Below the pieces are notes generated by a model that did no database searches, was not told the origin of the DNA, and worked only from the letters and a program-made list of their open reading frames with translations. From assembly GCA_963793825.1 (NCBI GenBank), contig CAWCBE010000010.1, forward strand, positions 1 to 64,000: 64,000 nucleotides of DNA, read 5' to 3'. Both the position numbers and the translations under genes were made by a program. Of this stretch, positions 37,645 through 46,285 are shown in pieces. Position 1 is the first letter of the stretch. Each line of letters begins with the position of its first letter. The DNA is from RYN-230 sp963793825. GTDB taxonomy: Bacteria > Actinomycetota > Actinomycetes > Streptosporangiales > Streptosporangiaceae.

Positions 37645-39573
37645 TCAGGTGGCGACGAGCTGATCGGGCTGGCAGGCGCGGCACGCCACGAACTTGGCCT
37701 CCTCGGCGGCCTGCCTGGTCATGACCTCGAGGTCCTGGTCGCCCAGGAACCGGATCAGGATGCACCCGCTGCGGTGGTACCGGGCTACCCCGGGCACCAC
37801 CGTCACCGTGACCTGGCCCGCCGCGTCGGCGCCGGCCGCCGCGCCCTCGCCGTCCGCCGCGCCCTCGCCGCCGGCCGCGCCCTCGCCGTCCGCTGACCGG
37901 AGGCTGGCCTCGCCGTCCGCTGACCGGAGGCTGGCCTCGCTCGTGCCGGACTCCGGGGCCTGACTGGGCTCCGGGGCCTCACCGGGCTCATCTGCCTCCA
38001 TGACATCAGCGGCATCAGCGGCAGTCCCGGCAATCTCGCTGGTGCCAGGGACCTCAACGGCCGCGCCCGCGTCACCGGCCTCACGAGCTGTCGCGGGCGC
38101 GGCAGAATCACCGGCGAGACCAGCCTCATCAACCTCGGTGGGCTCACTGGTATCAACGGTCTCATCAGCCTGGCTGGCTTCAGCGGGCGCGGCAGTCTCC
38201 GTGTCAGCACGGGTGGCCGCGGGCTGCGGCGCGGCGGCCGCGGGCTGCGGCGCGGCGGCCGCGGCGGGGGCGGCGGGCAGGAACCCGGCCCCGGCCGGCT
38301 CGGCCGGGGAATCCGCCATGTCCGGCTCCGCCGCGCTGCCTGCTGCCGAGCCGGCCGCCGCCGGTTGCGCGGGCGCAGACGGAGCGACCTCACTTGCTGG
38401 CTGAGGCAGCGAGATCGTCCAGCTCATCTGCCCGGGAGGCACACCCTGGCGCCGGTGCGAGGCCGGCTCCCAGAGGTCCCCGCCGGAACTGGCCGGGCCT
38501 GGTCCCGGCGCAGCCGCACCAGGACTGGTGGGCCGGCGGCGCGGCAGCCCGGAACTGGTGGGCTCGACGGGCGCACCGGGTTCGGCCGGCCCGGGAGCTT
38601 TCCCGGCCCCGCCCCGGTCCGCCTCCCGTGCGGGATCTCCACGTCCAGGAAGGGCGGCCGTCCCCAGGGAGGCTGATACCGCAGCGGGAACCGGGATCCC
38701 GGGCGAGACGGCTGTACCGGAGGGAAGCCCCGGGCCGGCCGGCGCCGACGGCCCGGACGAGTCTGCGGACCGGGACGGGAAGGCGGGATCACCAAACCCG
38801 GGCGGGCGCTCCGGGCCTTCCGGCCATCCGGTGCCCGACGATTCTCGCGGCTCGCCCGGCCAGGCCCCGGCGGCCGGCGCGACGGGTTCGGGGGGCAGCG
38901 GAAACTCCGCGGCCGGCCAGGCCAGGTCGCCGGTGTCCCGCTTGCCCGCGGACTCGAGTTCCTCGGCCACCCGCTCCCACAGGTCGTCGGGTGGGGCCGG
39001 GTGGCCTGAGCTGACGACGGCCGGATGAACGGGCTGGGCGGCCGGCCCGGCCGGGCCCTGGCCCCGCGGCCCGCCCGCGTCTTTGCGCCGCGGCCGCCGC
39101 TCTTCCCTGCGCCCGGAACGCCTGTCGTCCCGTCCCGGACGGCGGTCTTCCCTGCGGGACCGCTCCTCGCGATCTGACCGGCCCGGCAGTGCTGCCACCG
39201 CACCAGCCGGACCGCCCGCCGCCTGGGCAGCGGCCAGCGCTGGAGCGGGTTCTAGCTGGCCGGCCGGGGCGCCTGCCCCCTCCGCGGCGGCCCCGGATTC
39301 CGCTGGGCCGGGGACCGCGTCCCCGGCTGTTACCTCTGCTGGCATCTCCGCGGCCGGCCGCAGCGGTGCCGTGACCGGGGGCGCCCCGGCCGCTGACACG
39401 GTCTCGCGGCCGAAGATCTCGGCCCAGTGCCTGACGACGCCCGCGGCCAGCAGCACCGCCGACACCAGGCAGACCCCGATGGCCACATACACCAGCAGCA
39501 GGCTGCTCGCCGCAACGCCCGCAGCGAGCAAGCCGATGGCCAGGACAACCAGGAGGGCACTGAACTTGATCAC
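37645..39573 (-). CDS. Membrane protein with long Ala/Pro-rich linker and Cys-rich tail
   Basis: 642 residues from a GTG. The N-terminus has two membrane helices (FSALLVVLAIGLLAAGVAAS; LLVYVAIGVCLVSAVLLAAG). A charged RRED/RRSGRREER patch follows, then about 400 residues of Pro/Ala/Gly/Glu low complexity with internal repeats (LRSADGEAS; AAPQPAA). The last ~55 residues are ordered: VTVVPGVARYHRSGCILIRF, then CRACQPD. The Y-H-x3-C...C-x2-C pattern resembles the small zinc-binding Ada-like fold. Unrecognised as a whole. It lies between divIVA and ileS, so a cell-envelope or polar-growth role is possible but unproven. The 193-nt gap to ileS (37452-37644) shows no clear signal. Confidence 0.75.
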   Translation of the reverse strand: MIKFSALLVVLAIGLLAAGVAASSLLLVYVAIGVCLVSAVLLAAGVVRHWAEIFGRETVSAAGAPPVTAPLRPAAEMPAEVTAGDAVPGPAESGAAAEGAGAPAGQLEPAPALAAAQAAGGPAGAVAALPGRSDREERSRREDRRPGRDDRRSGRREERRPRRKDAGGPRGQGPAGPAAQPVHPAVVSSGHPAPPDDLWERVAEELESAGKRDTGDLAWPAAEFPLPPEPVAPAAGAWPGEPRESSGTGWPEGPERPPGFGDPAFPSRSADSSGPSAPAGPGLPSGTAVSPGIPVPAAVSASLGTAALPGRGDPAREADRGGAGKAPGPAEPGAPVEPTSSGLPRRRPTSPGAAAPGPGPASSGGDLWEPASHRRQGVPPGQMSWTISLPQPASEVAPSAPAQPAAAGSAAGSAAEPDMADSPAEPAGAGFLPAAPAAAAAPQPAAAAPQPAATRADTETAAPAEASQADETVDTSEPTEVDEAGLAGDSAAPATAREAGDAGAAVEVPGTSEIAGTAADAADVMEADEPGEAPEPSQAPESGTSEASLRSADGEASLRSADGEGAAGGEGAADGEGAAAGADAAGQVTVTVVPGVARYHRSGCILIRFLGDQDLEVMTRQAAEEAKFVACRACQPDQLVAT

Positions 39574-39663
39574 GGGTGCTCTCCGCAGGCCGTGCGGATC
39601 ATGCTGCTCTCAAACGGGGATGGAGGCGCTGCCGGGCTGCAGGCTCGGTGAACGGCTAACCGA

Positions 39664-40506
39664 TTAGCGGTGGTCGTGCGGTGACGCATCGGACGGGTGG
39701 AATCCGCCACCGTGCGACACCGGCTCCGGCGCGCCCGCGTAGGCACTGGCGATCGACTGCTGGCCGTTCCGGGCCTCCAGGCGGGACATGCCGGACACCG
39801 AGGAGTCAGCTCCGCCGCCCATCGCCGGGAAGGCACCGCTGTCGGTCGCGCCGGCCTCGAGGTCCCGCATCTGGCCTTCCAGGTACGCCTTGAGCCTGCT
39901 GCGGTACTCGCGCTCGAAGGCACGCAGGTCATCGACCCGGCGCTCCAGTTCCTCACGCTGCTGCACCAGCGAGCCCATGGCCTGGCGGTGCCGCTCCTGG
40001 GCGTCCCGCTCCAGGCTCTCGGCCCGCGCCCGGGCGTCACTGGTGATCTGCTCGGCCTGGCGGCGCGCCTTGCCCAGGATGTCGTCCGCCTCACGGCGGG
40101 CCCGGCCAAGCGTCTCGTCGGCCTCACGCCGCGCGTCGGCGATCGCCTGGTCGGCGGTCTGCTGCGCCAGCGCCAGCACCCGGGCGGCCGTGTCCATGTT
40201 GTCCTCGACCGGCATCATCCGGGGCGGCTCGGGCATGCGCTCCGGCTCGGGCGGCCGCGGTGGCTCAGGCGCCATCATCTCGGGAGACGGATCGGCGAGC
40301 GGCGAGCTGAGCGCGGACATCGGAACCTTGCCGCCGCGCAGGCTTTCCGCCAGCTTGGCCCGGAGTTCTTCGTTCTCCTGGATCAGCCGGTCCAGCTCGA
40401 CCTCGACCTCGTCGAGGAAGGCGTCAACCTCTTCCTCGTCATAGCCGGGCCGGAGCCTGGTGGTACTGAACTGCTTGTTCCGCACATCCGCGGGCGTCAG
40501 CGGCAT
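39664..40506 (-). CDS. divIVA: DivIVA/Wag31 polar growth protein
   Basis: 280-residue coiled-coil protein that marks curved membrane at poles and septa and organises tip growth in actinobacteria. The N-terminal membrane-binding domain is MPLTPADVRNKQFSTTRLRP, then GYDEEEVDAFLDEVEVELDR. A Pro/Met linker follows, then a long coiled coil (about 110-225: ADARREADETLGRARREADD, with heptads). The tail is Gly/Ser-rich. The ATG at 40506 is preceded by AGGAGA. Last of the dcw-linked genes before ileS. Confidence 0.95.
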   Translation of the reverse strand: MPLTPADVRNKQFSTTRLRPGYDEEEVDAFLDEVEVELDRLIQENEELRAKLAESLRGGKVPMSALSSPLADPSPEMMAPEPPRPPEPERMPEPPRMMPVEDNMDTAARVLALAQQTADQAIADARREADETLGRARREADDILGKARRQAEQITSDARARAESLERDAQERHRQAMGSLVQQREELERRVDDLRAFEREYRSRLKAYLEGQMRDLEAGATDSGAFPAMGGGADSSVSGMSRLEARNGQQSIASAYAGAPEPVSHGGGFHPSDASPHDHR

Positions 40507-40555
40507 CCTGTCTCCTCGGCACGCTTGAACGGTGTCCTGTCGGACGCTACCCGGA

Positions 40556-40846
40556 TCAGAGCAGCTGCACGGCCTGCATCGCGAAAATGACCACGAAGAA
40601 GAGCACCATGAAGCTGAGGTCCAAGGCCACACTACCGAGCCGGAGCGTTGGTATGTATCGCCTTAGCAATCTCAGCGGGGGGTCCGTCGCTGTGAAGATG
40701 ATCTCAGCGATGACGAGCACGAAGCCGTGCGGGCTCCACGATCTCGAGAACGCCTGTATCCAGCTGAGGATCAGCCTCCCAAGCAGGAACACGAGATATA
40801 TCGAGAGTACGTAGAACAGAACGATCTTTACAATCGCCACAGCCAT
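40556..40846 (-). CDS. YggT-family membrane protein
   Basis: 96 residues, two membrane helices (IVKIVLFYVLSIYLVFLLGR; MVLFFVVIFAMQAVQLL) around the family core SWSPHGFVLVIAEIIFTATD and PPLRLLRRYIP. YggT sits between sepF and divIVA in most actinobacteria and is linked to division or envelope functions. Downstream of a hairpin following sepF; 49 nt before divIVA. Confidence 0.93.
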   Translation of the reverse strand: MAVAIVKIVLFYVLSIYLVFLLGRLILSWIQAFSRSWSPHGFVLVIAEIIFTATDPPLRLLRRYIPTLRLGSVALDLSFMVLFFVVIFAMQAVQLL

Positions 40847-40880
40847 GCCCTGCCTTCACGGACGCCGGGATGACCATCGC

Positions 40881-40901
40881 GGGCGCCGTTGCCTGGCGCC
40901 C
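40881..40901. terminator. Hairpin between sepF and yggT
   Basis: GGGCGCC/GGCGCCC form a perfect seven-base-pair stem with a 7-nt loop in the 83-nt gap. No U-tract follows. It may lower transcription into yggT or shield an mRNA end. Confidence 0.45.
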
Positions 40902-40929
40902 GTCACCGAGCGTGTTCACTAGTGCGCGT

Positions 40930-41454
40930 CTAACTCTGGTTGAAGAACCCTCGTTCAGCTATCCGCGCCTTGTCCTCCGCCGTCACCTCGACGTTGGCCG
41001 GACAGAGCAGGAACACCCTGTTGGTCACCCGGTCGATGCTCCCGTGCAGCCCGAAGATCAGCCCTGCGGCGAAGTCGACCAGGCGCTTGGCGTCACTGTC
41101 GACCATCTCAGTCAGGTTCATGATCACCGGAGTGCCATCACGGAAATGCTCTCCGATGGTACGGGCTTCATTGTACGTGCGCGGGTGCAACGTGGTGATG
41201 CGCGCCAGATCGGTGGCATGGGTAGTCACCGGGGCCGCAGTGGCGGCCCGGGACGCGGACGGAGGCGGCTCGGCGGCGAACTCGACCCGGCTGGCCCGCA
41301 CCGGGGCGCGCTCACGCTCCGGCTCGGCCTCGTCCTGCTCCGGCGGCTCACCGTACTCGTCGTACTCCTCATAGGAGTCATAGCCGTCGTCATATCGCGG
41401 ATCGTCCTCGACAAGGCCGAGGTAGACCGCCATCTTGTGCATCGCGCCGGCCAT
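40930..41454 (-). CDS. sepF: SepF division protein
   Basis: Membrane anchor for the Z-ring. 174 residues. N-terminal amphipathic helix (MAGAMHKMAVYLGL) and acidic Tyr/Glu linker (YDDGYDSYEEYDEYGEPPEQ). The C-terminal globular domain reads RTYNEARTIGEHFRDGTPVI, then MNLTEMVDSDAKRLVDFAAG and FLLCPANVEVTAEDK. It lies downstream of yggS by 47 nt, in the standard order. In actinobacteria without FtsA, SepF is the main FtsZ tether. Confidence 0.95.
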   Translation of the reverse strand: MAGAMHKMAVYLGLVEDDPRYDDGYDSYEEYDEYGEPPEQDEAEPERERAPVRASRVEFAAEPPPSASRAATAAPVTTHATDLARITTLHPRTYNEARTIGEHFRDGTPVIMNLTEMVDSDAKRLVDFAAGLIFGLHGSIDRVTNRVFLLCPANVEVTAEDKARIAERGFFNQS

Positions 41455-41501
41455 CGGTCAGCCCTCCGTACATCTGTCGCGCAGCCCCGCTGCGTCGGAC
41501 A

Positions 41502-42230
41502 TTACCTGACGAAGCCCGGCCGGCCTCCGAGCAACGCCGTACCGACGCGCACGTGTGTCGCGCCGGCCGCGATCGCGTCCTCGAGATCCCCGCTCATCCC
41601 CGCCGAGATCATCACCGCGCCCGGGTGCACCGCCCGGACCTGCGCGGCGATCTGGGCCAGCCGCTCGAAGGCGGCCAGCGGCTCGGCCTGCACCGGTGCC
41701 ACCGCCATCACCCCGCCGAGGATCAGGCCCGGCTCGCTGGCCACCGCGTCGGCGACCGTCATCACCTGTCCGGCCGGTACTCCGCCCCGACCCGGATCGT
41801 CGTCCAGGCTGACCTGGACCAGGCAGCAGAGGGCGCGGTCCTCCCGGCGGGCCGCGGCGCCGAGCGCACGGGTCAGCCGGAGCCGGTCCACCGACTGCAC
41901 GACGCGGGCGTACCGGACCACGCTGGCTGCCTTGTTGGTCTGCAACTGCCCGACGAAATGCCAGGTCAGCGGAGGTTGCAGGGTGGCCAGGGCGGCCGCC
42001 TTGGGTGCCGCCTCCTGGTCCCGGTTCTCCCCCACATCACGCACCCCCAGCCCGGCCAGCAGCCGGATGTCGCTGGCCGGGAAGGTCTTGGTGATAGCGA
42101 CCAGCGTGACCCCGGCCGGGTCACGCCCCGCCGCCCGGCAGGCCGCCCCGATCCGGGCCCGGACAGCAGCCAACGATGCTGCGATCTCGGCGGCGCGCCC
42201 GCCGTCCGGGTCGGCGGCCCGGCCTGTCAC
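41502..42230 (-). CDS. PLP homeostasis protein, YggS/YlmE family
   Basis: 242 residues, alanine-racemase-like barrel. The PLP Lys is in TLVAITKTFPASDIRLLAG, followed by GVRDVGENRDQEAAPKAAAL, WHFVGQLQTNKAA and ISAGMSGDLEDAIAAG. It binds PLP without known catalysis and keeps vitamin B6 pools balanced. The GTG start at 42230 is directly adjacent to the ftsZ stop TAA (42233-42231). There is therefore no space for ylmD (pgeF), which normally separates the two. Confidence 0.93.
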   Translation of the reverse strand: MTGRAADPDGGRAAEIAASLAAVRARIGAACRAAGRDPAGVTLVAITKTFPASDIRLLAGLGVRDVGENRDQEAAPKAAALATLQPPLTWHFVGQLQTNKAASVVRYARVVQSVDRLRLTRALGAAARREDRALCCLVQVSLDDDPGRGGVPAGQVMTVADAVASEPGLILGGVMAVAPVQAEPLAAFERLAQIAAQVRAVHPGAVMISAGMSGDLEDAIAAGATHVRVGTALLGGRPGFVR

Positions 42231-43700
42231 TTACTTGAGGAAGTCCGGCACATCGAGTTCGTCGTCCTCCTCGAACACCACGGAGCGGCGCCGGGTGGTA
42301 GCGGCATCGAACACCCGCGCCGCGGCCACGGCGTCGGGCCGCGGCCGGGGCGTCGCCGTCTCGTCCTGCGCCGGGCGGGGGGACGGCACGCCGTCCGCGT
42401 CCTGGTCCGCCTGGCTGGCCGGGACGCCCGTGTCGCCGGGCGACTCGGGCCCGGCCTCCGGCCCGGGATCGGTGACCGGCACGCTGGCCACGTCAGCGGC
42501 CTGTGCCCGGGTGCCGTCCGCGGTCCAGCCCGCTGAGGCCCAGCCTTCCGAGGCGGCCACGGCCGGGGCCGCCTCGGCCGGGCCCGGCGGGGTGACCGGG
42601 GCGGCGGCCACCGGGACCTGCAGCGGCGCCGCCGCCGAGGTCCGGTACCCGTCCGCAGCAGGCACGGCGGGCGCGGTCCGGTAACTGCCGGCCGGCACGG
42701 CCGGGCTGTCGGCGGAGTAGCTCGCCGCGGCCCGCGGCCGACTGGCCCGGGAACCGCCCTCGTCGAAGCCGGCCGCGATGACGGTGACCCGGACCTCGTC
42801 GCCGAGCGCGTCGTCGATGACCGCGCCGAAGATGATGTTCGCCTCCGGTGCGGCGGAATTCGAGACCAGCTGGGCGGCCTCATTGATTTCAAAGAGGCCC
42901 AGGTCAGAGCCGCCCTGGATGGACAGGAGGACGCCGTGGGCACCGTCGATGCTGGCCTCCAGCAATGGGCTGGAGATCGCCATCTCGGCGGCCGCGACAC
43001 TCCGGTCGTCGCCGCGGGAGGAGCCGATTCCCATCAGCGCCGAGCCAGCCCCGGACATGACCGATTTGACGTCCGCGAAGTCCAGGTTGATCAGGCCGGG
43101 CGTGGTGATGAGGTCGGTGATTCCCTGCACGCCGGACAGCAGCACCTGATCGGCCGCCTTGAACGCGTCCAGCACGCTGACGTGCCGGTCCGAGATGGAC
43201 AGCAGCCGGTCGTTAGGAATAACGATCAGCGTGTCCACCTCGTTGCGCAGGCGTTCGATGCCCAGTTCCGCCTGGGAGGCACGCCGCTTGCCCTCGAAGC
43301 CGAAGGGCCTGGTGACGACGCCGATGGTCAGCGCACCGAGGGAGCGGGCCACGTTCGCGACGATCGGCGCCCCGCCGGTCCCGGTGCCACCGCCCTCACC
43401 GGCGGTGACGAACACCATGTCGGCACCCTTGATGACTTCCTCGATCTCCTCGCGGTGATCCTCCGCCGCCCGGGCGCCCACTTCCGGGTTCGCACCCGCG
43501 CCGAGACCCCGGGTAAGTTCGCGGCCGACGTCCAGCTTGACGTCGGCGTCGCTCATGAGCAGGGCCTGGGCGTCCGTGTTGATCGCGATGAACTCAACAC
43601 CTTTGAGCCCCTCTTCGATCATCCGGTTCACGGCGTTAACGCCGCCCCCACCGATACCGACGACCTTGATGACCGCCAAATAGTTCTGCGGTGCTGCCAC
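42231..43700 (-). CDS. ftsZ: Cell division GTPase FtsZ
   Basis: Tubulin-like GTPase that forms the Z-ring. 489 residues from the GTG at 43700 (VAAPQNYLAVIKVVGIGGGG), preceded by GGAAAGGG; the frame is open upstream but without FtsZ-like sequence. Signature GEGGGTGTGGAP (about 105-116), T7 loop NLDFADVKSVM and GIGSSRGDDRS are present. After the GTPase core (about residue 315) comes a ~160-residue Ala/Pro-rich linker, then the C-terminal peptide DELDVPDFLK that binds SepF/FtsW. It has its own promoter in the 305-nt gap upstream. Confidence 0.97.
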   Translation of the reverse strand: MAAPQNYLAVIKVVGIGGGGVNAVNRMIEEGLKGVEFIAINTDAQALLMSDADVKLDVGRELTRGLGAGANPEVGARAAEDHREEIEEVIKGADMVFVTAGEGGGTGTGGAPIVANVARSLGALTIGVVTRPFGFEGKRRASQAELGIERLRNEVDTLIVIPNDRLLSISDRHVSVLDAFKAADQVLLSGVQGITDLITTPGLINLDFADVKSVMSGAGSALMGIGSSRGDDRSVAAAEMAISSPLLEASIDGAHGVLLSIQGGSDLGLFEINEAAQLVSNSAAPEANIIFGAVIDDALGDEVRVTVIAAGFDEGGSRASRPRAAASYSADSPAVPAGSYRTAPAVPAADGYRTSAAAPLQVPVAAAPVTPPGPAEAAPAVAASEGWASAGWTADGTRAQAADVASVPVTDPGPEAGPESPGDTGVPASQADQDADGVPSPRPAQDETATPRPRPDAVAAARVFDAATTRRRSVVFEEDDELDVPDFLK

Positions 43701-43924
43701 GAGGAGGGCCCTTTCCGCTCGTTTGCCTCTGTCGTGTTCCGGCTCGCCGCTATTACGGCCGGAGAGAGCGCCCTTTCCTGGAAACCACCGCCAAAACAAA
43801 AGCTTCAGCAGCCTTCCGAAATACGCCCCGAACTTTCGGCTGGGCATCTTTCGCGATTTCCAGTGAGTCAACCCTCACTCTCAAGTTGAGATTTACAGTT
43901 ATGTCATCCTGCCGATTGATACGG

Positions 43925-43953
43925 ACAGTAGGGTTACGCGGGACCAGGGTCAA
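43925..43953 (-). promoter_or_regulatory. ftsZ promoter
   Basis: Minus strand: TTGACC (43953-43948), 17-nt spacer, TACTGT (43930-43925). Downstream lie the palindrome CTCAAcTTGAG (about 43879-43889) and a second, weaker TTGACT. The 305-nt ftsQ-ftsZ gap (43701-44005) is AT-richer than average, as expected for the multiple ftsZ promoters known in Streptomyces. A 66-codon open frame across it has no protein character. Confidence 0.6.
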
Positions 43954-44005
43954 CTAGACACGCGCGAACCGGGCCGGCGTGTCGTCGACGAGGTGCGTGC
44001 CGCCG

Positions 44006-44836
44006 TCATCCGCTGGTCACCGCCGTGCCCGGGGCACTCACGTCATAGTGCCGGGCATGCGTGCGCATCAGCAGGGCGAGTTCCCGCGCTTTGGCGGCGG
44101 CCCGGTCGGTGCCGCCCCACACGATCGTGACCCCGGAGCGGAGCGTAAGGCTCACGTCGGTGGCGCTGGGCGCCTGGACGGCCCGCAGCGACCGGGCCAG
44201 CGGGCGGGGCAGTTCCGCCACGATCAGGGCGGCGGCGTGTACCGCGGGGCTGCCGCGCAGCGCGCTGACCGGCGTTCCGGCCGGCACGCCCAGCAGCGGC
44301 AGGCGGCCCGGCGCGGCGGCCGGCTCCACCGCGACTCCGTACTCGTCGATCAGCTGGTAACCGCCGCCGCTGGGCACCGCGAGCACGGGCGTGCGCTCGG
44401 TGACCACGATCGTCACCTGGTCCGGCCACTGCACGGCGACCCGCGCGGACTGCACCTGGCGGATCTGCTCGACGCGCCGCGCCGCCGCGGCGCCGTTCAC
44501 CCGGACCAGCGGCAGGCCGAGCGGGATGCCCGCGGTGGCGCGGACGTCGGCCTGGCTCACCAGGTGGGTCCCGGTCACCTGGATGCTGCGCACCACGAAG
44601 AAGCGGGAATCCAGCAGCGCCCAGGCCACCCCGCCCACGATCGCCACGGCGGCCAGCACGAAGAACACCGCACGCCACGACGGCCGCCCTGATCTGCCCG
44701 TCCCGCCACCCGGGCCCGCTCCCCGGGTGCCCGGCCCGGCCGCTGCGCCGGCCGGCCCGCCCGGCTGGGGCCCGGTCTGCTCGGCGGCCCAGGCCGCCGG
44801 CCCCCCGGGCTGGGCCCCGGCTGGCTTGCGGGTCAT
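44006..44836 (-). CDS. ftsQ: Cell division protein FtsQ
   Basis: Bitopic divisome protein, 276 residues. A ~52-residue Gly/Pro/Ala-rich cytoplasmic tail precedes the helix VFFVLAAVAIVGGVAWALL. The POTRA domain begins FFVVRSIQVTGTHLVSQADV, then RVEQIRQVQSARVAVQWPDQ and VTIVVTERTPVLAV. The beta domain continues to the C-terminus. The start overlaps the murC stop by four bases. Confidence 0.94.
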   Translation of the reverse strand: MTRKPAGAQPGGPAAWAAEQTGPQPGGPAGAAAGPGTRGAGPGGGTGRSGRPSWRAVFFVLAAVAIVGGVAWALLDSRFFVVRSIQVTGTHLVSQADVRATAGIPLGLPLVRVNGAAAARRVEQIRQVQSARVAVQWPDQVTIVVTERTPVLAVPSGGGYQLIDEYGVAVEPAAAPGRLPLLGVPAGTPVSALRGSPAVHAAALIVAELPRPLARSLRAVQAPSATDVSLTLRSGVTIVWGGTDRAAAKARELALLMRTHARHYDVSAPGTAVTSG

Positions 44837-46263
44837 CCTGCCTGCCCCCCGCGGGCCCGCAGCGCGGCGAGGACCGGCTCGCCCAGCGCCGTGACGCTGC
44901 CGGCCCCCATGGTCAGCACCAGGTCACCGGGCTTCGCCGTGGCCGCCACGGCGGCGGGCACCGCCGCGGTGTCCGGCAGGAACCTGGCCTGCCCGCCCGG
45001 CACGGCACGGGACACGAGTTCCCCGGTCACTCCCGGCTCCGGGTCCTCCCGCGCCGGGTACACGTCGAGCACGAGAACCTCGTCGGCCAGCCCCAGGGCG
45101 GCCCCGAACTCGGCAGCGAAGATCCGGGTCCGGCTGAACAGGTGCGGCTGGAAGACCGCGATGACCCGGCCCCCCTCGGCGATGTCCCGGGCGGCGGTCA
45201 GGTCGGCGGCCAGCTCCGTCGGGTGATGGGCGTAGCTGTCCAGCACCCGGACGCCGTCCGCCTCGCCCTTCAGTTCCAGCCGCCGCCGCGCGCCGCGGTA
45301 GGCAGCCAGCCCCCGGGCCGCCAGATCCGCCGGGAACCCCAGCTCGGCGCAGGTCGCCAGCACCGCAGTGGCGTTGAGCGCGTTGTGCCGGCCGGGGACG
45401 CGGAGCCGCACCCGGGTGACGGCGGAACCCGGGCCGGCCGGCCCGGTGACGTCGAAGCCCACCGTCATGCCGCGCGGCGTCACGCCGGTAAGCCGGTAGT
45501 CCGCGCGGGCTGACTCGCCGTAGGTGCGTACCCGCAGGGGCAGCGCACGGGCGGCATCCGCCAGGGCCCGGGCGCCCGGGTCGTCGGCGCAGGCGACCAG
45601 GAGGCCGTCCGGCGCGATGCGCCCGGCAAACGCCCGGAACGCCGCCTCGATCTCGGCCAGGCCCGGGTAGTTGTCCAGGTGGTCCGCTTCCACGCAGGTG
45701 ACCACGGCCGCGTCCGGGGAGAGCATGAGGAACGAGCCGTCGCTCTCGTCCGCCTCGGCCACGAACAGCTCGCCGCGGCCCACGTCGGCGCCGCGGCCGG
45801 TCTCGGCCAGGATGCCGCCGATCACGTACGAGGGATCGGCCCCGCACTCGCGGAGCACGGTGGTGAGCATCGAGGTGGTGGTGGTCTTGCCGTGCGTGCC
45901 CGCTACCGCCACCGAGCGGCGGCCGAGCATGACCGAGGCCAGCGCGGCCGCGCGGTGCAGCACCCGGAGCCCGCGCTGCCGGGCCGCGGCCAGCTCCGGG
46001 TTGTCCGGCCGGATCGCGGTGGACACGACCAGGGTGTCCGCCGCGCCGAGGTGCTCGGCGGCGTGCCCCACGTGGATCTCCGCGCCGAGCGCCGCCAGCT
46101 CGCTGAGCAGGCCGGAACTGGCCGCGTCGCTACCGGAGACCGGCACGCCCCGGCTCAGCATGATCCGGGCGATGCCGGACATGCCCGCGCCGCCGATGCC
46201 GGTGAAGTGGACCCGGCCCAGGTCCTCCAGCGGGACCGGGTCCATCGGGGTCACCAGTCCCAT
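44833..46263 (-). CDS. murC: UDP-N-acetylmuramate-L-alanine ligase
   Basis: Adds L-Ala to UDP-MurNAc, the first Mur ligase step, in the cytoplasm. Start at ATG 46263 (MGLVTPMDPVPLEDLGRVHF), 23 nt after the murG stop; the longer open frame would overlap murG. GIGGAGMSGIARIML is the UDP-binding loop, VAGTHGKTTTTSML the ATP P-loop, and YAHHPTEL and FQPHLFSRT the C-terminal signatures. 476 residues, normal. murC inside the dcw cluster is the mycobacterial arrangement rather than the Streptomyces one. Confidence 0.96.
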   Translation of the reverse strand: MGLVTPMDPVPLEDLGRVHFTGIGGAGMSGIARIMLSRGVPVSGSDAASSGLLSELAALGAEIHVGHAAEHLGAADTLVVSTAIRPDNPELAAARQRGLRVLHRAAALASVMLGRRSVAVAGTHGKTTTTSMLTTVLRECGADPSYVIGGILAETGRGADVGRGELFVAEADESDGSFLMLSPDAAVVTCVEADHLDNYPGLAEIEAAFRAFAGRIAPDGLLVACADDPGARALADAARALPLRVRTYGESARADYRLTGVTPRGMTVGFDVTGPAGPGSAVTRVRLRVPGRHNALNATAVLATCAELGFPADLAARGLAAYRGARRRLELKGEADGVRVLDSYAHHPTELAADLTAARDIAEGGRVIAVFQPHLFSRTRIFAAEFGAALGLADEVLVLDVYPAREDPEPGVTGELVSRAVPGGQARFLPDTAAVPAAVAATAKPGDLVLTMGAGSVTALGEPVLAALRARGGQAG

Positions 46264-46285
46264 GTCACCCACTCCGGTCGGTGCG

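Noticed and set aside
43753..43953. 66-codon open frame upstream of ftsZ
   Set aside because: Covers the ftsZ promoter region, lacks a ribosome site and has no protein-like pattern.
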